64,000 nt of DNA from Antedon mediterranea (GCF_964355755.1 NC_092674.1:10361001-10425000); one strand, 5' to 3'. Shown: positions 52,201 through 59,350, counted from the stretch's first letter. The notes: generated by a model not told the origin, from the letters alone. Numbers and translations: made by a program.

Positions 52201-53272
52201 TGAATACCATGACGCACCCGTTCGTCAAAAAGGTGACTTACCTTTAGGTGACCATGACGCACCCATTTTGACGCACTGTGACCATGTTGTTTATGATATG
52301 GTGGGTGGTAAAGTGACGGACATTGACACACCTTGTTCATTGATGTGACGTACCATCTAGGTTTTTTGACGCACCCCTGCGTCAGTAATTATTTGTAAAT
52401 GACGCACCCATGACGCACCTCTCCCGGGGTTCGTATAGTGAGTCATACAATTGACAAGTGCATAAGCAAGGGGGATCCCAAGAATCCAAGATGGTACTTA
52501 CTGGTCCTCGGTACCAAAAAAGTAGACAAAGAAATGTTGCTTTTTAGCTGCTGGCTTCTTCACATTTTTCCATGGTTTCACAATCTGTAGAAAATAGTGT
52601 AAAAATGTTGTTTTAATCCCAAAAAACTAATTCAATAATCTATAATATATAGGGTACTGTATGCTTTATTAGAATAGAAGATATTGATGGTATATTGAGA
52701 GGTTAGTTAAATATTATTTAACTAATGACCCAAGAATCAATGTTTTTTATTTTACTACTCGATTATTTCCCAATTACAGCTTACAAAGTTGTTCATATTC
52801 ATTAAACAAATTACAAAAAAAAACAGTCAATTTCAATACAAAATCCTATTAATCCACACCCAAAAATTAATCGTAATTATCTAAAAAATGCTTTTATATT
52901 TTTCTTATTTTCTAAGTTCATAAATTTCACTAATTTAACAACAAAATGCAATCTTATCCACAACAATCGCAGTAAGCCGGTGTTATAAGGCCTCATAAAC
53001 GCTTTCTAGGCCACCCGGCTTCGCGGCCAAATTCAATCAAACAACGAGAATAATAATCCACTTACCCGGCCAGGCCACGCTGGGAAACTGCTCATTTTGG
53101 CCCTGCAAAAATGAAAACAATAAAGCTGTTAATGTTCCAATTTCAGTATATTTGCAGTGTATGTGTAATAATAATGAAATATTGTTACTACTTACCACAC
53201 CAAATCTCCAATAACAAACCCAGAATCGGATTTTTGTTCATCTTGACTACCTGCTTTCTGTTCTTCCGCCAT
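25157..53272 (-). CDS. GLYR1: GLYR1 (NPAC/NDF) gene, 14 coding exons, complete
   Basis: Nuclear chromatin factor: PWWP nucleosome reader joined to a beta-hydroxyacid dehydrogenase module. In the family it binds H3K36me3 chromatin, assists Pol II passage and partners the demethylase LSD2. I rebuilt it exon by exon from GT-AG sites and phase agreement: 53196-53272, 53066-53102, 52502-52584, 51257-51401, 51030-51131, 48891-49085, 46484-46626, 44777-44876, 33640-33750, 32111-32212, 31220-31382, 28286-28465, 26788-26912, 25157-25231. Total 1,638 nt, 545 residues plus stop; human is 553. Domains: PWWP about 19-110 (SFPAWPG at 31-37), acidic/basic linker, AT-hook KKKGRP 186-191, Rossmann GLGIMG 266-271, substrate loop EAPVSG 376-381, catalytic-type K429 and N433. 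Introns range from about 90 bp to 11 kb. The start is the first ATG in exon 1, followed directly by the PWWP. A vasorin-like gene is nested in intron 8. Confidence 0.97.
25499..25590. mobile_element. MITE family D, half copy
   Basis: GGTATTGCTAAATTCTGCGA and CCTCCAAAAAACATAGCAAA match the left part of the 43.9 kb copy. In GLYR1 intron 13. Confidence 0.7.
26113..26134 (+). repeat. (TA)n microsatellite
   Basis: TATATATATATATATATTT run in GLYR1 intron 13, followed about 55 bp later by a C13-14 homopolymer (26190-26205). Confidence 0.85.
26515..26697. mobile_element. Foldback MITE family A, full copy
   Basis: Nearly the whole element is an inverted repeat: left GTGGTTCCCACTAGCGACGC...CAATCACAAGCG, right the complement ending GTTCTAGTGGGAACCAAGCTT. 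Each arm is about 80 bp, and CCAAT/ATTGG sits in both arms. It lies 90 bp from GLYR1 exon 13. Confidence 0.88.
26788..26912 (-). CDS. GLYR1: GLYR1 coding exon 13 (dehydrogenase C-terminal domain)
   Basis: Encodes [20 protein letters not shown], then a segment ending PVAASANE. The FxLKxxxKDxRLAL core and the VAAxANE end match the all-helical C-terminal domain (human YLKYIQKDLRLAIAL ... AAAANE). Confidence 0.97.
28036..28196. mobile_element. MITE family B copy
   Basis: CCTGTCTACAGTATCCAACTTTATGTGACA ... TATATATGGACATGATG ... GTCAAACTAGTTTGACTAGCTTTA. Inside GLYR1 intron 12, about 90 bp from exon 12. Confidence 0.82.
28286..28465 (-). CDS. GLYR1: GLYR1 coding exon 12 (catalytic helix)
   Basis: Encodes [18 protein letters not shown] and the helix pair through [10 protein letters not shown]. 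The family's catalytic Lys (GxxGxGxxxKxxxN) is present as K429 (codon 28437-28439) with N433. Human has Met at the matching place. The GAMSCP part also looks more like the enzymatically active plant GLYR1 than the human protein. Confidence 0.98.
28529..30497 (+). repeat. 37-bp minisatellite with 648-bp higher-order repeat, in GLYR1 intron 11
   Basis: About 53 units of GGATGGATAGACACCAGAAT plus GATGGATAGACACTAAA, itself an 18+19 dimer. Variant GGAGAGACAGCAGAATGATG marks 28762, 29225, 29540, 29873 and 30188. The last four give alternating 315- and 333-bp steps, a 648-bp higher-order period. It lies between GLYR1 exons 11 and 12. Long open frames on the minus strand (repeating [13 protein letters not shown]) are artefacts. 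Confidence 0.97.
30954..31140 (+). repeat. 19-bp minisatellite related to the 37-bp array
   Basis: Ten units of CCAGAAGGATGAATAGACG with A/G and G/A variants, 80 bp from GLYR1 exon 11. The unit GGATGAATAGACGCCAGAA differs at few positions from GGATGGATAGACACCAGAA in the larger array 450 bp away. Confidence 0.92.
31220..31382 (-). CDS. GLYR1: GLYR1 coding exon 11 (substrate-binding loop)
   Basis: Encodes [12 protein letters not shown], then [17 protein letters not shown] and [17 protein letters not shown] (376-381) is the substrate-binding signature of beta-hydroxyacid dehydrogenases (DAPVSG type). The domain boundary with exon 12 splits Gly420. Confidence 0.98.
32111..32212 (-). CDS. GLYR1: GLYR1 coding exon 10 (Rossmann)
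   Basis: 34 codons from [16 protein letters not shown] to TVTGVSE; includes [12 protein letters not shown], matching the family's VDxSTVxxxT block (human VDMSTVDADTVT). Acceptor TTTTTTGCAG, donor GAG|GTAAGA. Confidence 0.97.
32717..32918. mobile_element. hAT-like MITE with 15-bp TIR, 202 bp
   Basis: CAGGCCTTGTCTTTT at the left and its exact complement at the right, flanked by direct CAAAC (32712-32716, 32919-32923). CAGG termini and internal AATCGCACTCCTCAA repeats fit a hAT-type non-autonomous element; a 5-bp duplication is unusual for classical hAT (8 bp). Confidence 0.8.
33640..33750 (-). CDS. GLYR1: GLYR1 coding exon 9 (Rossmann)
   Basis: 37 codons, symmetric phase, encoding a segment ending [16 protein letters not shown]. 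The ITF-xxVSDP block matches the fourth strand of the beta-HAD NAD-binding domain (human DITFACVSDPKA). Confidence 0.97.
36184..36282. mobile_element. GGGACAC-family MITE fragment
   Basis: CATTATTCAGGGGACACCAC ... AATTAAGGGGACACTTTGTT ... AAGGTGTTCCTAATAGAGG. In GLYR1 intron 8. Confidence 0.65.
38885..38997. mobile_element. GGGACAC-family MITE, TA-flanked
   Basis: CAGGACACCATTATAAGGGA ... CTATTCAGGGGACACTTG ... GAGGTGGTTCTATTG with TA on both sides. In GLYR1 intron 8. Confidence 0.65.
40841..40852 (+). promoter_or_regulatory. Putative 3' splice site of a 5'-UTR intron of the vasorin-like gene
   Basis: TTTTTTTCCAG immediately before position 40852, about 108 bp upstream of the ATG, is a strong acceptor. 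It implies a non-coding upstream exon, the arrangement known for human VASN. The donor was not located. Confidence 0.45.
40960..42342 (+). CDS. Vasorin-like single-pass receptor (LRRNT-LRRCT-EGF-FN3-TM), nested in GLYR1 intron 8
   Basis: 460 residues in one coding exon, antisense to GLYR1. Residues 1-27 are a signal peptide (hydrophobic [10 protein letters not shown]). LRRNT cysteines are C33, C37, C39, C47; one residual repeat (IIDISNNKL, 103-111) runs into an LRRCT (C113, C115, C141, C162). A basic [13 protein letters not shown] stretch (169-181) precedes a six-cysteine EGF (C191-C222, ending YTGEIC). An FN3-like domain (about 226-318) has a Cys pair C297/C312, as vasorin does. TM is about 351-373, with a roughly 85-residue acidic tail. 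Vasorin is a TGF-beta-binding surface protein with this exact order but about ten LRRs; here nearly all are gone. The ATG has A at -3 and G at +4. A pyrimidine tract with CAG at 40849-40851 suggests a non-coding first exon upstream, as in human VASN. It could instead be another LRR/EGF receptor. Confidence 0.8.
   Translation: MDLVTFQNLMLKAVLVLLLLQWSESKSLTSWICPKSCVCTPEGTAYCNTQNIISVTPTIPSKNSQTNLFIKGQNLFDKRKHRTNNKLRTLFKDVLQQMPTSNIIDISNNKLHCDCEILWLKKWLIDNETNKILLSNTDYICYSPPILKGQRVKDIDSAVLNCPVEEHTRWRRKASRRRRPRTYTSKPLDLCFVNHCKNNGTCVLQDGQSLCMCPLSYTGEICEIRSEPHLQIYAKQLIDRSSVQVNWTLDREAQDIQFKLETKTADGIRLIQSQMLPGQMRHVIVAGPFLTTRVRVCLYIYENNIITNILSCKKIYIDERGYGLPPPSDLPDDKIYNPYDASNFNEVIDKASIALGSIIGLCGLLILGLAIAYKNRQIDSDTNANMAADMNGLGSAYGNNTIIQLQTIRESYEEEVQEATLADASQVPIVAESCLDGQPPSPHLRIELVSTKVEFFNKSK
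42447..42452 (+). terminator. Candidate poly(A) signal of the vasorin-like gene
   Basis: AATAAA about 105 nt after the stop codon. Alternatives are at 42358-42363 (only 16 nt after the stop, probably too close), 42626-42631 and 42908-42913. The sequence cannot decide which is used. Confidence 0.35.
42650..42684. mobile_element. Foldback MITE family A, terminal fragment
   Basis: TAAGCATGGTTTCCACTAGG plus GGTGCAACACAAA matches the family's terminus only. It lies just after the vasorin-like gene. Confidence 0.5.
43873..44119. mobile_element. MITE family D copy (GTATTGCTAAACACCGC)
   Basis: TGGGTATTGCTAAACACCGC at the left and GCGGTGTTTAGCAATACCCA at the right are perfect inverted termini. An inner inverted block (AGCAAACCCCACCGAACCA / TTCGGTGGGGTTTGCT) suggests a nested or rearranged element. 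In GLYR1 intron 8. Confidence 0.85.
44777..44876 (-). CDS. GLYR1: GLYR1 coding exon 8 (NADP Rossmann motif)
   Basis: Encodes [16 protein letters not shown] followed by a segment ending [16 protein letters not shown] is the dinucleotide-binding GxGxxG loop; the NRT after the second strand is typical of NADP(H)-preferring members. Near-identical in order to human KIGFLGLGLMGSG and TVTVWNRTAEK. Confidence 0.98.
44936..45982. mobile_element. Non-autonomous piggyBac-like element, TTAA-flanked, 1,047 bp
   Basis: Perfect 14-bp terminal inverted repeats CACTTTGACTGCCA (44936-44949 and complement 45969-45982), flanked on both sides by TTAA (44932-44935, 45983-45986), the piggyBac target. The right subterminal region has two AACGAAGATCTTCGT palindromes, each followed by TTTGGCAGTCAA-type sequence. 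No transposase frame. In GLYR1 intron 7, 56 bp from exon 8. Confidence 0.88.
46050..46120. repeat. Small hairpin element
   Basis: GGAGGTTACACACACCAGGG pairs with CTGGTGTTATGTGTGTAACC across a loop of about 20 bp. In GLYR1 intron 7. Confidence 0.6.
46484..46626 (-). CDS. GLYR1: GLYR1 coding exon 7 (linker to dehydrogenase)
   Basis: Encodes [15 protein letters not shown], then [15 protein letters not shown] and a tail ending ITPTTKK that leads straight into IGFVGLG (human ITPTDKKIGFLGLG). The aromatic/hydrophobic MYKILFEHK patch sits where the human linker carries its LSD2-contacting segment. Whether it does the same here is inference. Acceptor TTTTTAG, donor AA|GTAACA. Confidence 0.93.
47242..47399. 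repeat. Three successive GAGAGCAATTGCTCTC palindromes
   Basis: GAGAGCGATTGCTCTCC (about 47249), AGGAGAGCAAATTGCTCTCCT (about 47342, 21 bp), and CAGGAGAGCAATTC/ATTGCTCTCCTG (about 47372). In GLYR1 intron 6. No coding potential. Confidence 0.75.
48891..49085 (-). CDS. GLYR1: GLYR1 coding exon 6 (AT-hook)
   Basis: 65 codons, symmetric phase. Ser/Asp/Glu-rich segment, then [16 protein letters not shown] containing the AT-hook core KKKGRP (residues 186-191), then a second basic patch [10 protein letters not shown]. In the family this region binds the DNA minor groove and is nuclear-targeting. Human has RKRGRPPK at the same place. Confidence 0.93.
49909..50061. mobile_element. MITE family B copy
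   Basis: AAGCCCTGTCTAACACTATC at the left, CCATATATGGACATGATGAT in the middle and CAAACTAGTTTTATAGTGAA at the right. In GLYR1 intron 5. Confidence 0.82.
50886..51012 (-). mobile_element. Truncated SINE-related fragment beside GLYR1 exon 5
   Basis: Read on minus, ACTCCACTCCCAAAGTAATA...TTTATGTTTGTCTTG matches the body of the SINE at 56.8 kb. It continues into a different 3' end (GGGCCACAATGGAAATAAG). The tRNA-like head is absent. It ends about 18 bp from the donor of GLYR1 exon 5. Confidence 0.65.
51030..51131 (-). CDS. GLYR1: GLYR1 coding exon 5 (acidic linker)
   Basis: 34 codons: [15 protein letters not shown] followed by a basic stretch ending GVKK. Both phases are zero, so skipping would keep the frame. 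It encodes disordered linker, poorly conserved across animals. The call rests on the splice sites (CCCCAG acceptor, AG|GTAAC donor) and phase. Confidence 0.88.
51257..51401 (-). CDS. GLYR1: GLYR1 coding exon 4 (PWWP C-terminal helices)
   Basis: Encodes [15 protein letters not shown], then the helical [15 protein letters not shown] segment that parallels human GKRFQQAVDAVEEF, and a charged Glu/Lys tail. 145 nt, entering in phase and leaving at a codon boundary. Confidence 0.95.
52126..52461. mobile_element. Foldback element with 46-bp TIRs and GACGCACC repeats, 336 bp
   Basis: GCACTTGTCAATTGTATGAC then CCACTATACGACCCCCGAGAGAGGTG at the left; the right end is the complement with three mismatches over 46 bp. 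The interior has six or so TGACGCACC motifs. In GLYR1 intron 3, 40 bp past the exon 3 donor. Superfamily unknown. Confidence 0.82.
52502..52584 (-). CDS. GLYR1: GLYR1 coding exon 3 (PWWP)
   Basis: Encodes [15 protein letters not shown] then [11 protein letters not shown], the second half of the PWWP barrel including the FFGTEDHAW block conserved with human. Ends two bases into His66. A 46-bp terminal-inverted-repeat element begins 40 bp past its donor. Confidence 0.96.
53066..53102 (-). CDS. GLYR1: GLYR1 coding exon 2 (PWWP core)
   Basis: A 37-nt exon encoding [12 protein letters not shown] after completing Trp26. PAWP is the PWWP signature variant (human has PPWP). Acceptor is TTTTTGCAG and donor is GTAAGT. 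Confidence 0.95.
53196..53272 (-). CDS. GLYR1: GLYR1 coding exon 1 (start; PWWP entry)
   Basis: Starts at the ATG of [10 protein letters not shown] and ends in GFVIGDLVW, with the Trp codon split TG|G by a GTAAGT donor. A short acidic/polar leader precedes the first PWWP strand. The ATG has a favourable context (A at -3, G at +4). Confidence 0.95.
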
Positions 53273-53780
53273 GATAGCTAGCGTTGGTTTTCAATTTTTA
53301 AGCGTGGGTCGAGAGCCACCTATAGTTTCCCTAAAAATTCAAAATCAACAAACCCTTGCAAGTTGTGATATTAACAAATTTCGATATAGCGCCATCTATA
53401 AAGTTAATAAAATAACCTTTTAATTATAATTACGGTATTATTAGCACCACTAGCGTATGAAATAAATAAATAAATCATACTTAACAAAAAAAACCGACAA
53501 AACACCAAATAATATAAGGGTATAAATGTTTACAGGCTTTTAATTAACACACATATGTATTTTTTTGCATAAAATTCATGTGAAGCGTCAGTTTTTTGTG
53601 GGGCATGTAGCCTAATTTTAAGTTTCTTATGGTGTCATTTTATGATAGACAGATGAACACAACATTCAATCTTACTGTCTAAATTCTGAATAAAGCAATT
53701 ATTACAACAGCCTAGACATTTATATGCTGTTCAAATACATTACTCTACACCAGAAATTGTTTGAATAAGTCCACTTACCT

Positions 53781-53916
53781 CTCTACTCTACACTATCAAA
53801 CTTTATGCGACAAAAATTGTGATGAGCCCATATATGGACACGATGTCATTTCACTACAATATTTGGGCACATCACTATTTTTTCAAACTAGTTTGATAGT
53901 GTAGACAGTGCTTTAG
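53781..53916. mobile_element. MITE family B copy, upstream of GLYR1
   Basis: CTACACTATCAAACTTTATG ... CCATATATGGACACGATG ... AACTAGTTTGATAGTGTAGAC. Its near edge is about 510 bp upstream of the GLYR1 start codon. Confidence 0.85.
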
Positions 53917-55240
53917 CTGTTCCTAAATTACTCTGCTTAAACTCCTGTTTCAGAGGTGGATAAACGCATCCAATCTGACCATCGAATTATCCTCCGTCAA
54001 TTAGCTGGTGTCTGGAGAAAACCCTGTTGCGCTAGAGCGAGTTGACAAAAGAAATTGCGCACAGAACTTAATATCTGAATAAGCATGATCTTAAAAGTAT
54101 GTTGCTGGTCTGATGTTCACCATAGCACACAGATTCGTATATCTGGCCCATTAAAAAATTAACTTTCATGCAATGCTATTGCAAACCAACAGAAAATAAA
54201 AATATTTTATTTACCAGACGTTTCACCAACTATTAGTTGGCTTTCTCAAAGTTACATTTTATTTGTATTACCAACTGAATGAATCTTTTCAAGGACAAAA
54301 TAAAAGGCTTTTAAAAACAAAATACTCATAAACAGTTTATTAAATTTTCAATACAAATTATATATGTAACAGTATATGATTTTGCCCAAGTACTTTTTGA
54401 TTGAAAAAAACCATTGGACGGAATTTTTGAGAAATAAATCACTAGAAACATAGATAACACTAAATTAATTAATTAAATAATAATATAATTATACATTATT
54501 TAAAATCTATTTACAAACAAACAATTTACAAGAACTCAACGCTAGTAAAATACGCAAAGTAGTTTTTGCGGTATTCTCTAGATAAAGACAAAACTACTGA
54601 CCACATTATGTTGACTTCTATCAATTACTTTTGAAACCGCAATGCGCAAAAGCAAACGTATTGGCGGTAATCGCAACGCCTGACCGCACATCTGTTACTG
54701 AAAAACTGTTGACTATATCACACATTACTAATAAAATCGCAATGCACAAGAGTTTTGATGGTGATGCATCAAAACTTGTTGCGACTCTTTCATGCATTAG
54801 CAACATTAACATCGAACTGCGAAAGAGGAAACGCTTTGACTGACCAATCAACATGCTTCGCCACACCTCTGTCATCCTTTCCAACATGCAATATTCTTGA
54901 TTTTAAATTGTTATTAATAGTATGGCACCTCCTTATATTTCACATTTTTCTCTGCTGCAAACTATAAATAACTTTCATACAGCTACTCCCCAAATCCAGA
55001 ACTAAATATAAACCAGTAATACAAATAACTACAATACAATAGACAATATTGTTTGTGTAGATAATAGCACATTATATATTTAAATTATAATTGATTAAAA
55101 TATGTTTCAAGTTGAGTGTCAATTTAAATTTATTCCAGTGAAAACCTTTTTTTAATTCATTTATCAATAAAAAATATGATTATCATTCATCAGACGTTTA
55201 AGATATATTATTGATTGAAAGCAAATTCTGGAAAATCCTG
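53917..55240. other. Intergenic between GLYR1 and the 55-62 kb gene
   Basis: Contains a short imperfect inverted repeat (GAGTTTTGATGGTGATGCAT / CATCAAAACTTG, near 54750) in a GC-richer patch at 54630-54880. Frames there on both strands have no recognised motif. Confidence 0.45.
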
Positions 55241-55410
55241 TCAAACAAAAGGTTTTGGGTGCGGTAGAACCTCTTGGTGCGGTTGCGTAATCTGCACCTT
55301 GGTTTGTATTCGCTGAATAGTCGCTTGTGTTAGTGGTACGCCCTCTGGAAGCAATCGTACATCTCCTCCCGACTCCGAGGAGTTCGTGAAATGATGAGCA
55401 AACATATCAC
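55241..55410 (-). CDS. Probable last exon of the same gene
   Basis: After TTCTTTGCAG the longest frame reads DMFAHHFTNSSESGGDVRLL, PEGVPLTQATIQRIQTK, VQITQPHQEVLPHPKPFV, then TGA at 55241-55243. GC content is clearly above the flanks. It ends about 2 kb from the GLYR1 start codon. Product unknown. Confidence 0.5.
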
Positions 55411-56330
55411 CTGCAAAGAACGTTTAATAATTAGACATTTTTTGGATAGTAAATTTATTTGTAAAACTTTGTGTTAGTACACAAACTAAAAGCAATGAAA
55501 TCACACCAGTCAATGAAGTACTGCATAATGACGACAATTCAAACATGAATTTAGAATTCAGCGTTCTTAAAACTCAACCACTCTTTATTTTTAAAAAAGG
55601 TGTAAATAAAAACTTCAAAGTCGGTTGTTATTGTCGCTTATGTACATCAAACATATATTTTTTTAATTGTCCAACACACGCCAATATTTTCAATATGCTA
55701 ATCAATGTCTGGCTTAAGTGAACTTTTTTACTTGAAATTAGGGTGGGGAAATACAGTATAACAATAATAATGTTAAGTTCAAAATTTCATTTGGAATTTT
55801 GTTGGAATTCATTGGCCAAATTCACCAATCACACTTTAGCGTATTTCACTTTTAACAGATATTAGGATTTCACAAAAGGGGTATAAGCATATCTTAAAAA
55901 TATTAAGTGTAAATGTTTTTCTTAGTCTAAGTGTGATTGTTGAATATGGTCACTGCTCCCCAATGTCTATAAATAGAACATTTGTTAATGGTGCTATTAT
56001 ACTGTAATAATCTTTATTGCAAGTATTATCAAATGTTGATAATGATATTCTACATGAGCCATTAATAGTAGTGTGTATTGGTAAGAAAGCAATATGAAGA
56101 ATAAACAATCTAACATTATATTATTGGTAATGGACTTGAAGCAATGCTATTGGTTGAAAACTGTGCATAAATTACAGGATGGCACATGTACTGGTTAAGC
56201 AAAAAAAATGGTAGGAAGAAAAATGCTATAAGGGGAGAAAAAAGATGGGATGGTGAAAATTGTTAAAAGGGAATGTATTTATTGATAAAACATACACACA
56301 TTCTAAAGAAGGTAAATACAGATACTTGCG

Positions 56331-56477
56331 TTGGGACACCAATATTCAGAGGACAATCCTATTAAGGGGTCACTTTCCTGTAGTAACATTACAGTCAACA
56401 CCTACTCAGAAGATGCTCCTATTAAAGAGACACATTGTTGGCTCCAGAAGGTGTCTCCTTAATTCTTTGTTCTACTG
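56331..56477. mobile_element. GGGACAC-family MITE copy
   Basis: TTGGGACACCAATATTCAGA ... CCTATTAAGGGGTCACTTTC ... CAGAAGGTGTCTCCTTAATT. Diverged; ends are approximate. Confidence 0.6.
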
Positions 56478-56663
56478 AGGTGTTTTTTTAATAAAGAAAA
56501 ACAAAGTAAAGGAACATGCTTTAAAAATAAAGTAAAACAAGTAAAATGACTATAAAAAATAAAAACAAACCAACAGGAATTCCATAACACAAAAAAACCC
56601 ATAAAATCATTAATATAATGATAGAACTTCAAGTTCAACTTGGACTTCTAAAGAGGAAATACG

Positions 56664-56710
56664 ATGGTATTCAAAGGTTGTGGGTTCGTGTCCCACCGGA
56701 GATGCTATTT
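56664..56710 (+). mobile_element. Partial SINE head abutting the full SINE
   Basis: GGTTGTGGGTTCGTGTCCCA contains a Pol III box B (GGTTCGTGTCC) with no box A, directly before the complete SINE. Either a truncated older copy or the left half of a dimeric SINE. Confidence 0.55.
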
Positions 56711-56971
56711 TTTTGGAGTGGAGTTGTGGCTTGGTGGTTATGATGCTTGTCTACCAATCCAAGGGTCCTGGGTTCAAGTCCCGTCACATGTCAGGATTTT
56801 TTTTAAAGACCAAATTACTCCACTCCCAAAGACTTGTAATAAGACTTTGTTTATGTACAGCATCTTGTGTATGTTTGTCTTGTGAACCTCTGAGGGTCCC
56901 TAATGATCAGCAATAGCTGGATGGATCACCCTCATTAAATATGGTTGTTAAAAAAAAAAAAAAAAAAAAAA
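56711..56971 (+). mobile_element. tRNA-derived SINE with poly(A) tail
   Basis: Box A TGGCTTGGTGG (56727-56737), box B GGTTCAAGTCC (56771-56781), a body with CTCCACTCCCAAAGACTTG, and a 3' end GGGTCCCTAATGATCAGC...CACCCTCATTAAAT followed by 22 A residues (56950-56971). The long pure tail implies a young copy. A partial second head lies just upstream. Confidence 0.85.
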
Positions 56972-57795
56972 CGTAGTATGGTTGGAAGTTAGAAAAAACA
57001 AAGAAACAAAAGAAAAGGTAAATATAACTAAATTGTTTTGGTAGTATACAATGCTCTTCAATAGAATTCTTTCACACTAAGTAACAAATAACAAAATAGA
57101 AAACAAATAGCAACAACAATAAATCTAAATTGTTTCAAAAATTGGCTCAACAACAAAACAACAAAGCAACTATTCGAAAAGAGTAGGGGATCGTCTCCCG
57201 GTGTGCTGATCTGGTAGGCGCTGCACTGCTGGCTGCCATGGGTCCGTGAATGGCCTAATCCGAATTTCCTCAGTTTCCAGTTAAACTTGAGGACCAGTAA
57301 TAATACATTTTACATTTAACATTTAACAGTATGGATAGGAAAAGAAACAGAGATGGCAATTGAATTACGGTGGTAGGACTAGCAACACAAAAATGCAGTA
57401 GATATACAGTAAGTATAAAAGAAATAATAATATAAAATACAGTAGTAGGAGTTAAATACGTAGGTATACATTGAATGTAGCATCAAAATGCTTGATGGCA
57501 ACATAAAATGGCCGAATGGTACTGAAAAGTGGTATAACAAATTCTACATATAGTATGATAAAGCAGAAATTAAAGGTCAAAGTAGTAGCCAAAACATTAG
57601 TAGTAATAACTATGTTCAGAAAAACGCCAGTAGTAGAAATGTTAAGAATAATAAATGCTGCTTTAAGAGCATAACAAATGTAGCAGACAGCCAAAATTCT
57701 AGGTATCTAAAAAAGTTAAAATAACATGCTTTAAAACCAATAACAAAAGAGAGTAGCTGTAGACATGCTGAGCGATACAGGTATTTACATGCTAC

Positions 57796-57904
57796 CTGGC
57801 GGTGAATTTGTGTGCTTTTGTTGCAGAAGATGTATTAGGTGACTTGATAGATACTAGCGTCTCTACAGAGGAATCTGTGCCGCGGATCGAAAGATTTGAA
57901 TCCA
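57796..57904 (-). CDS. Exon of the same gene (DSNLSIRGTDS...)
   Basis: Open in the frame given by the upstream exon: DSNLSIRGTDSSVETLVSIK, then SPNTSSATKAHKFTA. Acceptor TTTCTTTCAG, donor CAG|GTAGCA. It leaves two bases of a codon, which does not fit the last exon found (needs one). A further small exon, or a different donor, must lie between. Confidence 0.42.
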
Positions 57905-58243
57905 CTGAAAGAAATGTTTTTTAAATTGATAATATCTTTTTTTTTTAAATTAAACCATTCATCATTGAACTCCATATAAATTGTAAATATCACATAATAT
58001 GGCAGACAACACGTACATAACCTAACCCATTTAATGTAATATTTCCTAAATGTATTAAAAAAAATCTACTCTTGTTCTTTAAGTATTAAACACTCACAAA
58101 CAAGTTGTTTAGAAGATAAATGAACTACAGGAAAAACAACAAAAGAAACAGCAACATTAGTAGGTCTACTATTAGCACACAAAAATCAAAATAATCTTAA
58201 AACAATACACTGCAACAGATCTGGTAAAGAATTAAACATTATA

Positions 58244-59015
58244 AATCCAGTTTGATCTGGTGAAGTAGATAAGCAGAGTTAATGTAACAACATATGATCT
58301 ATACATATCCAGTTTGATCTGGTATGAAGTGGAGATGCAGAGTTTATACATCCAGTTTTCCAGCTTTATCTGGTATGAAGTGACATGATACAGAATGCAA
58401 CAACACATGATCTATACATCCAGTTTGATCTGGTATGAAGTGGAGATGCAGAGTTTATACATCCAGTTTTCCAGCTTTATCTAGTATGAAGTGACATGAT
58501 ACAGAATGCAACAACACATGATCTATACATCAAGTTTGATCTGGTATGAAGTGGAGATGCAGAGTTTATACATCCAGTTTTCCAGCTTTATCTGGTATGA
58601 AGTGACATGATACAGAATGCAACAACACATGATCTATACATCCAGTTTGATCTGGTATGAAGTGGAGATGCAGAGTTTATACATCCAGTTTTCCAGCTTT
58701 ATCTGGTATGAAGTGACATGATACAGAATGCAACAACACATGATCTATACATCCAGTTTGATCTGGTATGAAGTGGAGATGCAGAGTTTATACATCCAGT
58801 TTTCCAGCTTTATCTGGTATGAAGTGACATGATACAGAATGCAACAACACATGATCTATACATCCAGTTTGATCTGGTATGAAGTGGAGATGCAGGGTTT
58901 ATACAGGGAGTTGTTACTCCCTGGTTTATACAGGATCTATCTACATCCATGATCTGGTATAGTATGAAGGGCATGATGCAGAATGCAACAAAACATGATC
59001 TATACGTTCAGTTTG
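58244..59015 (+). repeat. 111-bp tandem repeat in an intron of the 55-62 kb gene
   Basis: Five near-identical units: CCAGTTTGATCTGGTATGAA, GTGGAGATGCAGAGTTTATA, CATCCAGTTTTCCAGCTTTA, then GTGACATGATACAGAATGC. Anchor positions 58421, 58532, 58643, 58754 and 58865 give an exact 111-bp step. Both edges are degenerate. Confidence 0.95.
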
Positions 59016-59350
59016 GTATATAAAATGCATGATATAATAATCTAATACAAATTAGAATGATTAAGCTGTATCTAAATCTGGTTTGAAGCAAACAAGAATA
59101 AAGCGGTTAAAGCCATGAGATAATCTTGAACAGCACACCTTTCTAAAGCATTTGATGATGTTAAAGGCAAACAAAACCACTCACAAACACATGTTTGAAA
59201 TACAAACATCAAGCACATTAATGTAGCACTAAATCCCAGATTTGTTCCTCATTAGCATGCTATGTTGAGAGCTAACTTCAGCCCAAGTAACATGCTTCGT
59301 TCTGACATGACTTTTTGGTTTTTTAGGCTCGTGCTCTGGGATAGCCTCAC

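Noticed and set aside
54621-54887. Overlapping 70-88 codon frames on both strands
   Set aside because: They sit over a short inverted repeat in a GC-richer patch; neither strand has a motif or splice support.
58244-59015. Link between the 111-bp repeat and the 37-bp minisatellite (111 = 3 x 37)
   Set aside because: The sequences are unrelated; the arithmetic is coincidence.
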